Part shown: positions 9,011 through 16,306 of the stretch, piece after piece
Layout of the letters: each line of letters begins with the position of its first letter
How positions within the stretch are numbered: the stretch's first letter is position 1
Assembly (NCBI GenBank): GCA_965222205.1
Contig: OZ244932.1
Span: 2,170,001 to 2,234,000 of the forward strand
From: RHLJ01 sp965222205
GTDB lineage: Bacteria > Bacteroidota > Rhodothermia > Balneolales > Balneolaceae
Direction: 5' to 3'
DNA length: 64,000 bases
Notes under the pieces: model-generated
Database searches by the model: none
What the model was told of the DNA's origin: nothing
What the model saw: only the letters and a program-made list of their open reading frames with translations
Program-made: the position numbers and the translations under genes

Positions 9011-10054
9011 ATGAATTATCATCTGATTACTGGCGGTTGTGGTTTTGTGGGCCGGAATTTTGTAAAACGAATTTATAACACCACAAACGATATTATACTA
9101 TTCATTGACGATCTCTCGGTAGGAACGCATCCTTCTACCTGGCTTCCGGAGGGAACTCCTTCAAGAGAAGAAAACGGAGTTACCTATTTTGGTAAAGATG
9201 AACGAATGGTATTCCTGGAAAAAGATATTCGTCTGGTTTTTGAAGGACTTATTGAGGATCCTGAATATTTTAAAACCAACTATAAACTTGACGTTTCCTC
9301 TTTCAAAGATGTCTTTCATTTCGCGGCAATTGTAGGAGGTCGTGCTACTATTGATGGTGACCCAATGAAAGTTGCTCTCGATCTGGCCATCGATGCCCTC
9401 TTCTTTCGATGGATATGCCTCACAAAACCAGAACGGGTACTCTACCCAAGTTCGAGTGCCGCGTATCCTGTTGATTTACAAACCGAATCTGATGCAATAG
9501 CACTAAGTGAAAGCGATATCGATTTTACCCGCATGGGGCAGCCTGATATGACCTATGGATGGTCTAAGCTTACAGGCGAATATCTTGCCTCTATTGCAGC
9601 CGAATATTATGGGGTTTCGGTAACCTGCATTCGTCCGTTTTCGGGATATGGGGAAGATCAGGACTTAAGTTATCCGGTTCCGGCTATTGCCCGGCGAGCT
9701 GCTCTCAAGGAGAACCCGTTTGAAGTTTGGGGGAGCGGAAAACAAGGCCGGGATTTCGTTCACATAGAAGACGTTATGGATTGCACGTTGCTTGCTATGA
9801 ATCATATAAAAGATGGATCTGCAATAAATATCGGAAGTGGAAAACTTACTTCTTTCCTCGATTTAATTCAGGTATTCACCTCTTTTGCTGGATATACTCC
9901 CGATATCAAACCACTTCTGGATAAACCGGTTGGAGTACATTCGCGCTATGCAAACATGGATTACGTGAATGAGAAACTTGGGTGGAAACCTAAGCTGTCA
10001 CTTGAAGAGGGAATGCGTCGTGTATATGATGTAGCCGTTAAAAAATACACCTGA
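9011..10054 (+). CDS. NAD-dependent sugar-nucleotide epimerase/dehydratase (extended SDR)
   Basis: Extended short-chain dehydrogenase that probably modifies an NDP-sugar for envelope polysaccharide. The ATG at 9011 places the Rossmann strand and GGCGFVG motif at the very N-terminus; an in-frame TTG at 8987 would add eight residues. The active site shows SSSAAYP and YGWSK (YxxxK), then RPFSGYGEDQD, resembling GDP-mannose 3,5-epimerase and UDP-glucose 4-epimerase relatives. The substrate cannot be fixed from sequence. A family 4-like glycosyltransferase begins two bases after its stop, so the pair forms a transcription unit. Confidence 0.88.
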   Translation: MNYHLITGGCGFVGRNFVKRIYNTTNDIILFIDDLSVGTHPSTWLPEGTPSREENGVTYFGKDERMVFLEKDIRLVFEGLIEDPEYFKTNYKLDVSSFKDVFHFAAIVGGRATIDGDPMKVALDLAIDALFFRWICLTKPERVLYPSSSAAYPVDLQTESDAIALSESDIDFTRMGQPDMTYGWSKLTGEYLASIAAEYYGVSVTCIRPFSGYGEDQDLSYPVPAIARRAALKENPFEVWGSGKQGRDFVHIEDVMDCTLLAMNHIKDGSAINIGSGKLTSFLDLIQVFTSFAGYTPDIKPLLDKPVGVHSRYANMDYVNEKLGWKPKLSLEEGMRRVYDVAVKKYT

Positions 10055-10055
10055 T

Positions 10056-11324
10056 ATGCCCAAAATTGTATGCTTTGGTCCAGGACCTAAATTTAAGGGT
10101 GGCATTTCAAATTACAACACCTCGTTAGCTAAAACACTGGACAAAGACCCGGAAAATGAAGTCCATATCGTTTCCTGGACCAATCAGTATCCATCTATCA
10201 TTCCTCGTGAATTTGTAGATAAATCCAGTAGCTCAGACTTTCTGGAAGGAACGCGAATTCAGGTTAAGTATATCACCAACTACAATAATCCACTTAGTTG
10301 GAAGCAAACTGCGAAATACATCAAATCGTTGAATCCTGATAAAGTTATTTTTCAGTGGGCTATTTCTATTCAGGGATTACCAATGGGATCTATGGCCAAA
10401 TGGCTGAAGAAAAATTCTAGTGCTGAGATTATTTTTGATCTGCATTTCGTGGCTCAGAAAGAAGGAAGTACAATAGATGAAAGGCTTACCAAAAAAGGGA
10501 TTCAGCATGCGGATACATACATAGCCCATGCATATAAAACAGTAAATGAATTGAAAGCTCTTTATCCAAATAGAGTGTTTTCAGTAAATGAAGATGGAGT
10601 TCGATCCAAAGATAATTCAACTACGGTTATCAAGCTTTTTCACCCAGTTTACGATTTGTATCAACCCGATCCTGATTTTGATGTTGAAGCATTTAAGAAA
10701 GAACTTGGGTTAAAGAAAAATGTATTTCTTTTCTTTGGATTTATTCGAAAATACAAAGGACTCCATAATGCAATGAGAGCATTTAAAAAGGTAACAGAAC
10801 AACGTGACGATGTTTCTTTTTTGATTTGTGGGGAAGAATTTTGGGCAACGCTTGACACTTCTAAATTATCTACCAAAATCAAAAGAGGATTATTTGGAAT
10901 AGCACAGAAACTATTTTTAAAAAATAAAGAAAGTGAACAAGATTATCGTCCACTCCAACTGGTAGATGAGCTTGAACTTAAAGATAGTATCGTTGTAAAA
11001 AATGAGTTCGTCCCTAATGAAGATGTTCACAAGTATTTTCAGGTAGCCGATTGTAGTGTATTATATTACCTGACTGCTACACCTTCAGGTGTAGAATCTC
11101 TAACCTATAATTTTGAGCTCCCAATTCTTGCTACAAATGTGGGCCACTTCCCGGAGACTATCAAAGATGGATTTAACGGGTATCTCGCTGAACCCGAGGA
11201 TATTGACTCAATGGCAAAACAAATGATCCGATTTCTAGATAATCCATTGCCACGAGAAAATGTACGTGAGTCAGCCTCTAAAATAAGTTGGGACAACTAT
11301 GTTTCTGCCGTTCTAAAAGACTAG
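10056..11324 (+). CDS. glycosyltransferase, GT4-like (GT-B fold)
   Basis: The 422-residue product has the N-terminal acceptor domain typical of GT4 enzymes (GPGPKFKGGISNYNTSLAK) and a C-terminal donor domain (FFGFIRKYKGLHNAMRAF, about residue 225 on). The donor domain continues with a CSVLYYLTATPSGVESL segment at the place of the usual E-x7-E loop and PILATNVGHFPE. It would transfer a sugar to a lipid or glycan on the cytoplasmic face. No membrane segment is present. It is coupled to the upstream epimerase with one base between them, suggesting that the epimerase makes its donor. The tRNA cluster follows. Confidence 0.86.
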   Translation: MPKIVCFGPGPKFKGGISNYNTSLAKTLDKDPENEVHIVSWTNQYPSIIPREFVDKSSSSDFLEGTRIQVKYITNYNNPLSWKQTAKYIKSLNPDKVIFQWAISIQGLPMGSMAKWLKKNSSAEIIFDLHFVAQKEGSTIDERLTKKGIQHADTYIAHAYKTVNELKALYPNRVFSVNEDGVRSKDNSTTVIKLFHPVYDLYQPDPDFDVEAFKKELGLKKNVFLFFGFIRKYKGLHNAMRAFKKVTEQRDDVSFLICGEEFWATLDTSKLSTKIKRGLFGIAQKLFLKNKESEQDYRPLQLVDELELKDSIVVKNEFVPNEDVHKYFQVADCSVLYYLTATPSGVESLTYNFELPILATNVGHFPETIKDGFNGYLAEPEDIDSMAKQMIRFLDNPLPRENVRESASKISWDNYVSAVLKD

Positions 11325-11365
11325 CCAGATTGTTTAAGAATTCTAAAGATTTTTACGAATTTCAG

Positions 11366-11397
11366 TTGGTAACGGAATGCAGAAACCCTTATCTTTC
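11366..11397 (+). promoter_or_regulatory. possible promoter of the tRNA cluster
   Basis: TTG at 11366-11368 and TATCTTTC at 11390-11397, 21 bases apart, match the Bacteroidota consensus with one mismatch in the -7 box. The box ends 14 bases before tRNA-Pro, a plausible distance for a tRNA primary transcript. Confidence 0.4.
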
Positions 11398-11411
11398 TCG
11401 TCTTTCGAAAA

Positions 11412-11485
11412 CGGGGAGTGGCGCAGCCCGGTAGCGCATCCGCTTTGGGAGCGGAGGGTCGCAGGTTCAAATCCTGTCTCCCCGA
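11412..11485 (+). tRNA. tRNA-Pro (anticodon TGG)
   Basis: 74-base cloverleaf. Acceptor CGGGGAG pairs with CTCCCCG, the anticodon stem CCGCT/AGCGG closes loop TTTGGGA, and the T-arm is GCAGG/CCTGT around TTCAAAT. The discriminator is A and CCA is not encoded. The C1-G72 acceptor end fits bacterial tRNA-Pro. Confidence 0.93.
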
Positions 11486-11515
11486 CTAGAATAGGAGAAA
11501 GGAGTTTCTATGCGA

Positions 11516-11568
11516 AGGGTCGCAGGTTCTGCCAAAGGCATCCCTTTGGGAAAATCCTGTCTCCCCGA
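11516..11568 (+). pseudogene. decayed 3' half of tRNA-Pro with a T-loop insertion
   Basis: Downstream of intact tRNA-Pro the string AGGGTCGCAGGTTC is repeated, followed by a 22-base palindromic insert and then AAATCCTGTCTCCCCGAC. These are the T-arm and acceptor 3' strand of tRNA-Pro. The 5' half is absent or unrecognisable, so no cloverleaf is possible. The segment lies between tRNA-Pro and an intrinsic terminator, so it is likely transcribed with the tRNA. Confidence 0.75.
11530..11551 (+). repeat. 22-bp palindromic insert, copy 1, in the T-loop of the tRNA-Pro copy
   Basis: The insert sits exactly after the TTC of the T-loop. It is two 11-base mini-hairpins, TGCC-AAA-GGCA and TCCC-TTT-GGGA, and can also refold as one stem CCAAAGG/CCTTTGG. 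Its reverse complement matches the insert at 11789-11810 in 19 of 22 positions. Confidence 0.75.
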
Positions 11569-11574
11569 CAAGAA

Positions 11575-11605
11575 GGGAATTCTTCACCGAATTCCTGTTT
11601 TTTTT
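11575..11605 (+). terminator. intrinsic terminator of the tRNA-Pro unit
   Basis: GGAATTC (11576-11582) and GAATTCC (11589-11595) form a 7-bp stem with a 6-base loop. Two bases later comes a run of eight T. It ends transcription from tRNA-Pro through the pseudo copy. Confidence 0.7.
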
Positions 11606-11626
11606 GACATATTGAAAATAACTTGA

Positions 11627-11700
11627 GCGCCCATAGCTCAACTGGATAGAGCAATTGCCTTCTAAGCAATAGGTTTCAGGTTCGAGTCCTGATGGGCGTA
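11627..11700 (+). tRNA. tRNA-Arg (anticodon TCT)
   Basis: 74-base cloverleaf. Acceptor GCGCCCA pairs with TGGGCGT (G1-T72 wobble), anticodon stem ATTGC/GCAAT closes loop CTTCTAA, and the T-arm TCAGG/CCTGA closes TTCGAGT. Discriminator A, no encoded CCA. It reads AGA/AGG arginine codons. Confidence 0.92.
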
Positions 11701-11732
11701 CAACCTTAGTTTAGAAGATACTGCAATCTGGA

Positions 11733-11827
11733 TTGGGCATAGCTCAACTGGATAGAGCAATTGCCTTCAAAGTACAAGTTCAGGGTTGTCCCGAAGGGAT
11801 GTCTTTGGTAGAGTCCTGATGGACGTA
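11733..11827 (+). pseudogene. decayed tRNA-Arg copy with a T-loop insertion
   Basis: The stretch CATAGCTCAACTGGATAGAG and the following AATTGCC are identical to the intact tRNA-Arg. However, acceptor 5' TTGGGCA no longer pairs with TGGACGT, the anticodon 3' strand (GTACA) does not pair with ATTGC, and the T-loop carries a 22-base insert. The anticodon position would read TCA. These defects make it a pseudogene, not a suppressor or selenocysteine tRNA. It ends 13 bases before tRNA-Cys. Confidence 0.8.
11789..11810 (+). repeat. 22-bp palindromic insert, copy 2, in the T-loop of the tRNA-Arg copy
   Basis: TCCC-GAA-GGGA followed by TGTC-TTT-GGTA, directly before GAGTCCTGATGG of the tRNA-Arg T-arm. 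It is the inverted counterpart of 11530-11551 with three transitions. Two of them convert Watson-Crick pairs into G-U pairs and the third is in a loop. Confidence 0.75.
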
Positions 11828-11840
11828 CTTATAACTTAAA

Positions 11841-11911
11841 GGCGACATGGCCGAGTGGCTAGGCAGAGGTCTGCAAAACCTCGTACGGCGGTTCGAATCC
11901 GCCTGTCGCCT
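11841..11911 (+). tRNA. tRNA-Cys (anticodon GCA)
   Basis: 71-base cloverleaf. Acceptor GGCGACA/TGTCGCC, anticodon stem GAGGT/ACCTC with loop CTGCAAA, and T-arm GGCGG/CCGCC. Discriminator T is the cysteine identity base. CCA follows at 11912-11914. Confidence 0.94.
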
Positions 11912-11944
11912 CCATTTGGTTATTTTGACATATTGATTTTAAAT

Positions 11945-12017
11945 GCCGCGTTCGTCTAGGGGTCCAGGACGCCGCCCTTTCACGGCGGTAGCACGGGTTC
12001 AAATCCCGTACGCGGTA
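11945..12017 (+). tRNA. tRNA-Glu (anticodon TTC), copy 1
   Basis: 73 bases. Acceptor GCCGCGT pairs with ACGCGGT, anticodon stem CCGCC/GGCGG closes CTTTCAC, T-arm CGGG/CCCG. Discriminator A, no CCA. The gene is base-for-base identical to the copy at 12143-12215. Confidence 0.93.
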
Positions 12018-12048
12018 CTTTAGCTTTGCTTCTGGTAAAGTTTCAGAT

Positions 12049-12123
12049 GGAGCCTGTAGCTCAGTCGGTTAGAGCGCTAGTTTGTGGCACTAGAGGCCGT
12101 GGGTTCGATTCCCATCAGGCTCC
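12049..12123 (+). tRNA. tRNA-His (anticodon GTG)
   Basis: 75 bases including the extra G(-1) at 12049 that pairs with C73 at 12123, the histidine identity feature. Acceptor GAGCCTG/CAGGCTC, anticodon stem CTAGT/ACTAG with loop TTGTGGC. CCA is encoded at 12124-12126. Confidence 0.94.
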
Positions 12124-12142
12124 CCATTTTATTGATAAATAC

Positions 12143-12215
12143 GCCGCGTTCGTCTAGGGGTCCAGGACGCCGCCCTTTCACGGCGGTAGCACGGGTTCAA
12201 ATCCCGTACGCGGTA
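12143..12215 (+). tRNA. tRNA-Glu (anticodon TTC), copy 2
   Basis: Identical to the tRNA-Glu at 11945-12017 over all 73 bases, a tandem duplicate separated by tRNA-His. It is the last tRNA before the cluster terminator. Confidence 0.93.
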
Positions 12216-12218
12216 CAT

Positions 12219-12255
12219 AAAAAGCCTTTGATAACCATGTTATTGAAGGCTTTTT
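12219..12255 (+). terminator. terminator of the tRNA cluster
   Basis: AAAAGCCTT and AAGGCTTTT form the base of a long stem that continues, with mismatches, through ATAAC/GTTAT. It ends in a run of T about four bases after the second tRNA-Glu. Confidence 0.75.
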
Positions 12256-12336
12256 TATTTTCGTTTGATAGTAGTAATATGCTTTAGACGAGCATATGAT
12301 TTCACCAAAATCCGGCACCAAACACCCATTTATATA

Positions 12337-12447
12337 ATGCCTGCCAGTATCATTTACTTCATAATTGTGGTTTTCATCATTTGCACTTTTGGTTACTGGT
12401 TTCTTATAACCAAAACTAATAAGCACTATGATGATGAGTCTGACTAG
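12337..12447 (+). CDS. possible small single-span membrane protein (36 aa)
   Basis: ATG at 12337 opens a 36-codon frame. It encodes one strongly hydrophobic helix (about residues 4-28, IIYFIIVVFIICTFGYWF) followed by a charged tail ending DDESD. No Shine-Dalgarno sequence is visible and no family is recognised. The hydrophobic-then-acidic pattern is plausible for a bacterial small membrane protein, but chance is not excluded. Other than this and the flanking terminators, 12256-12497 shows nothing. Confidence 0.3.
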   Translation: MPASIIYFIIVVFIICTFGYWFLITKTNKHYDDESD

Positions 12448-12497
12448 CCCATAGACGCATTAACCAAAGATAAGGTAAAGCCGTGGTTTTTCGATTT

Positions 12498-12534
12498 AAA
12501 AAAGCCCGGATTCGAATTGAGTCCGGGCTTTTTT
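12498..12534. terminator. bidirectional terminator downstream of the GT2 gene
   Basis: AAAAAAGCCCGGA and TCCGGGCTTTTTT form a perfect 13-bp stem with an 11-base loop. It abuts the stop codon of the minus-strand GT2 gene. Confidence 0.88.
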
Positions 12535-12536
12535 AA

Positions 12537-14018
12537 TTACGCTCTTCTAAAGGATGAGATAAATACGTATCCGAAACCGATGGTAAGAATCAGGTGAAAG
12601 GGTAAAAAGCCAAAGGTCATGTATTTAATATCTACATACAGGCCATACATGAAGTACAAACAAAATAACCCTTCGAAGTAGGTAAGCAGTGGAATCTCTT
12701 TGGGAGAATATACTTTATCCTTCCAGCTATCTGATTTCTTTGTGATGTTATATTTCGATGTTCTGTGGAAATATGCGTTATCACTAAAAAAGCCTTCTAC
12801 CATCGATGTGAACTGAAAGAGTGACATCCCCAACAAGAGAAAAGTGAATGGAAAGAATGAGGTCATAATCTCTTTAAAAGTGCCCCACTTTCCATCATTA
12901 TATCTCCTCAAGGTAAGCCATGTAAACCATGGTGCTACGATGATATTTATCAATGCAAAAGAAAAGAATGACAGGAATGTGTTGAACTCTTTGGTCTCTA
13001 GTAGAATAAATGTCAGAGGAGTACTTAAAACCGCCAGCACCATGATCGCGGGAATTGCCAGAATGTTATACAGATCGAACCAGATATGCAGCTTTTCGAA
13101 GAAAGGAAGCTTTTTCTTTCTGATTAGCCCGGAAAGCTTTCTTATTACCTGCGCCTTTCCTTTGGTCCAGCGATATTGCTGAGCTTTAAAATCCAGAATG
13201 GTTACTGGGATCTCTGCAGGTGCTTCAACTTCTGTGTCATAAATTACTTTCCAGTCTTTAAGCTGAGCTCGGTATGCTAAATCTAAATCTTCCGACAAAG
13301 TATCGGCAGACCAACCGCCCGCATCTTCAATACAAGATTTTCTCCATACGCCTCCGGATCCATTAAATCTAAGGAAAAGGCTTCTAAGAGATCTGGCTTG
13401 TTGTTCAATCACAAAGAACATATCCAGGAACATAGACTGCGATTTCGTCAGAGTAGAATAATTCCTGTTCAAGTGTCCCCATCTTCCTTGAACTATACCT
13501 ATCTGTTCATCCTGAAAATATGGAATGGTTTTCAGAAGAAAGTCTGGGTTTGGACGGAAATCAGCATCGAAAATTGCAATAAACTCGCCCTTTGCTGAAG
13601 GAGTAGCATCACGTAAAGCACCAGCTTTAAATCCTTGCCTGTTTTCTCTATGGACTATTTTTACATCAATACCCTGGCTATTCCAATAGGTAGCTCGTTC
13701 ATCCACAATATCAACCGTCTCATCAGTTGAGTCATCTACTACCTGAATTTCTAATTTATCGGAAGGATAATCTAAATTCGCACATGAATTGATAAGTGCT
13801 TCTGCCACATATTTTTCATTATACATGGGTAACTGTACCGTAACATGTGGTAATTCTTCCTTTTTGTAGTCAGGTCTTTTGGGATGGAATCTATTTTTTT
13901 TACCTGGTGTGAGGAAATAATAAACCAGGTTAAATTCTCCGATTGAATAAAGTGTAATAAGTAGTGCTGATAGAGCATAAAGCCCTACTATAATTTCAGG
14001 AAGAGGCGTATTTAACAT
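12537..14018 (-). CDS. membrane GT2 glycosyltransferase, cellulose synthase-like
   Basis: Processive-type family 2 glycosyltransferase in the inner membrane. An N-terminal membrane helix (about 10-32) is followed by a GT-A domain with the D,D,D,QxxRW set: VVDDSTD, IFDADF, TLSEDLDL and QQYRWTKG (about residues 95, 150, 245 and 285). Several C-terminal membrane spans follow. This is the layout of cellulose synthase, CslA mannan synthases and related beta-glycan enzymes. No PilZ domain or BcsB partner is nearby, so the product glycan is unknown. The gene is followed by a strong terminator; the outer-membrane barrel gene lies 47 bases upstream on the same strand. Confidence 0.9.
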   Translation of the reverse strand: MLNTPLPEIIVGLYALSALLITLYSIGEFNLVYYFLTPGKKNRFHPKRPDYKKEELPHVTVQLPMYNEKYVAEALINSCANLDYPSDKLEIQVVDDSTDETVDIVDERATYWNSQGIDVKIVHRENRQGFKAGALRDATPSAKGEFIAIFDADFRPNPDFLLKTIPYFQDEQIGIVQGRWGHLNRNYSTLTKSQSMFLDMFFVIEQQARSLRSLFLRFNGSGGVWRKSCIEDAGGWSADTLSEDLDLAYRAQLKDWKVIYDTEVEAPAEIPVTILDFKAQQYRWTKGKAQVIRKLSGLIRKKKLPFFEKLHIWFDLYNILAIPAIMVLAVLSTPLTFILLETKEFNTFLSFFSFALINIIVAPWFTWLTLRRYNDGKWGTFKEIMTSFFPFTFLLLGMSLFQFTSMVEGFFSDNAYFHRTSKYNITKKSDSWKDKVYSPKEIPLLTYFEGLFCLYFMYGLYVDIKYMTFGFLPFHLILTIGFGYVFISSFRRA

Positions 14019-14065
14019 CTAATGCGTCTGTGATCTTTTATTCCGTCTTGATAAATCTAAATGTG

Positions 14066-15189
14066 TCAAAATGAGTACCCGGTGCCTAAATATATGCCGA
14101 TGCCATCTTCAGAAAAACCGATGTCGTACTTCAAAATATAATCGGGGGTGAAGATAGCCATAACTCCTCCGAATCCCAATGTAATATTGTGATTTGTAAA
14201 TGCTTCTGACCAGTTATCGTTTGAAAAAGCTCTCCCTCCATCCATAAATAGATTAGCTCCCAACTCAATATTCTTAAACGGGATTTTGAAAAGCCATGAT
14301 CGAACTTCAATAGTGTATGATAAAGCATTATCACTTGTAAACCGACGATACATATACCCTCTTAGCGATGTCCCACCTCCCAGGAAAGGAGTAAACCAAT
14401 AGGGTGTTTCGCCTATAGTGTTTTGAAAGTAGAGTCTTGTAGCAAGTGTGATCGGTATTTTCCGAGTCAAAGGAAGGAAACCCAATCCAAGAAAATAATT
14501 TTCCATGGTATGATGTGTGCTTATTCCAGGAGGGGCATATTTAAAGCCCGTACTAAGCTGGTAACCACGCTGTGCCCTGAACTCTGAATTTCTACGCTCA
14601 AGCACTAACCCAATATCAAGCAAGGTCAGAAAAGCTCCATCACTACCTTCGATATTTTGACTGTTAATAAATCTGCTTTCCGGGGTTCCCCATGGAGTTT
14701 CGTATACGAACCTTAAACCTGTTTTAAAATCAAATCGACTGGTTCCACCTTCTCTAGATATTGGAAACCGTGTAGCACCGCCTACGTTTAAACGAAATGA
14801 TTTGAAGGAATAGAAACTTGTGGTATCAAAACGATCACGGTCAAATTCGATTTCATCCGTATTCCCTAGATAGTAATTATTAAAATTCTGGGTGGAAAAG
14901 GCATCCCAGCCAACCCGGATATCAGTACCGAAAATATCTACTTCATCCCGATAAATCCCCGCCGAAAAAGCCCCGTCGGTTTTATAATTAACTGCAACTC
15001 GAGTAAAGGATTTGAAAGGCATTGCCCCACGATAATCATATCGTTTAACTTCCCCTCCTATAAAAACTCCGTCATCTGAATTGAAGGAAAGCACGGGTAG
15101 AATCCCATACTTAACCCCTGTTCGCAAGCTATCCTGAGCAAAACTAACTGCTGGTATCAATAAAAAAACAGAACAAGAACTTTAGTCAT
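14066..15189 (-). CDS. BamA/TamA-like outer-membrane beta-barrel (surface antigen D15 type), frameshifted in the signal peptide
   Basis: The body (continuous frame from 15160 down to 14066) is beta-barrel-like with alternating aromatic strands. It has the FLGGGTSLRGYMYRRF segment that matches the conserved (V/I)RG loop of the Omp85 superfamily and FMDGGRAF late in the barrel; no POTRA domain is seen. The in-frame start at 15160 is a TTG inside a decapitated signal peptide. An ATG at 15189 begins MTKVLVLFF but runs into TGA because a poly-T run (15162-15168) has seven T. One additional T would give a normal signal peptide ending AVSFAQD. It may be phase-variable, mutated or a sequencing error. 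It follows a TPR gene by 28 bases. Confidence 0.8.
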
Positions 15190-15217
15190 ATTGAATGATG
15201 GGCAGTGATTTAACGTA

Positions 15218-16039
15218 CTAGCTGTGCTTCTCAATTAGTTTCTTTGCCTCATCTTTAAAGTATTGATCATTATGCTGAACCAAAGGCAGGGTCTGTAGAA
15301 TGGTAAACTGCTCCAGGGCCTCTTCTTTATTCCCGTTTTCCAAATAAGCCATACCCAACCAATACCGGTGAACGGCAATATTGTCTAATTCGATAGCCTG
15401 TTCAAAATAGTTGATTGCCCGGTCAAAAGATCCTTTGGGAGATTCTCCAAAAATCACACGGGATAACATTCTTGTAAACCAGCTTAGTTTAGAGACTTCA
15501 TAATGCCACCTTCCTAAAATATGATGCGCTCTGTCGTTGGCTGGATGTAGTCTTATCGCTTCTTCTGCAAAGATTCTGACACTATCTGCCATTTTTGCCT
15601 TTCCTTTTAAACCGGAAACAGAAATTACAGCGGCAAATCCCATAGAAAGATTCTCATAATTTAAATGATTTAGGGTGTCTTCTTTTACAGCTTTCTTCCC
15701 CCACATCAACCCTTCCTTAAAAAGTTCTTTTTTATCAACATCCTCTTTCACGCCTTTGTCATCGTAAACGGTATCACCCCATTCTAAATACCGGAGCGAG
15801 ATTCTTCTGCTAACAGGGCTGCTCTGCTCACACTTAAGTCTGTTTTCTTTTAAATAATCTATTTCTGCTGCTTCTGAACCTTCAGCCTTAATGCTGTCGG
15901 CAGCAATAAAAATCTCTCTTAGGCACTCCGAATATTCGTGATATAGTACCGGCTCTTCGTATACATCGGCAGAATCCTGGGCGAATAATGAAAAAGAAAT
16001 AAACTGCAGGAATATTAATAACGGGAAGGTACGATACAT
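15218..16039 (-). CDS. secreted TPR protein resembling the regulator-of-microtubule-dynamics (RMD) fold
   Basis: ATG at 16039 (one codon after an in-frame TTG) gives a signal peptide MYRTFPLLIFLQFISFSLFA with cleavage near AQD. The mature protein is helical with tetratricopeptide-like repeats. The segment RLHPANDRAHHILGRWHYEV and the later FDRAINYFEQAIELD are typical of RMD1-like proteins common in Bacteroidota. Periplasmic location is inferred and no enzyme motif is seen. It probably shares a transcript with the outer-membrane barrel gene 28 bases downstream, which suggests an envelope role. Confidence 0.82.
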   Translation of the reverse strand: MYRTFPLLIFLQFISFSLFAQDSADVYEEPVLYHEYSECLREIFIAADSIKAEGSEAAEIDYLKENRLKCEQSSPVSRRISLRYLEWGDTVYDDKGVKEDVDKKELFKEGLMWGKKAVKEDTLNHLNYENLSMGFAAVISVSGLKGKAKMADSVRIFAEEAIRLHPANDRAHHILGRWHYEVSKLSWFTRMLSRVIFGESPKGSFDRAINYFEQAIELDNIAVHRYWLGMAYLENGNKEEALEQFTILQTLPLVQHNDQYFKDEAKKLIEKHS

Positions 16040-16306
16040 CAATTATTTAACAACTTTCTTTGTAGAGATATTTTCAAATTTTTGAGCACAGAAAATACGA
16101 ATTGTACCATTCATTATCAGAAAAGAAGTCGCATTTTAAAATTCTTCTAATTCGGTAATCACCCATAATAACCTTGCTCTTATCAGTGATATTGCTCAGA
16201 TAAAACATTTCGTACTCCCTCCTCTTTTTTAAAGAAATACATAACTGTTAGTTGCTCATAGTATATTTACAACATCACACTAAACAGAATAAGCAATTGA
16301 ATCTAA

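Noticed and set aside
11530..11551. T-loop insert as a tRNA intron
   Set aside because: The tRNA-Pro copy has no 5' half, so no functional tRNA could be spliced from it.
11377..11607. Open frame running through tRNA-Pro and its copy
   Set aside because: It overlaps a real tRNA and a terminator, and reads low-complexity sequence.
11733..11827. Possible suppressor or selenocysteine tRNA (anticodon position TCA)
   Set aside because: Acceptor and anticodon stems do not pair and the T-loop is interrupted, so it is a pseudogene.
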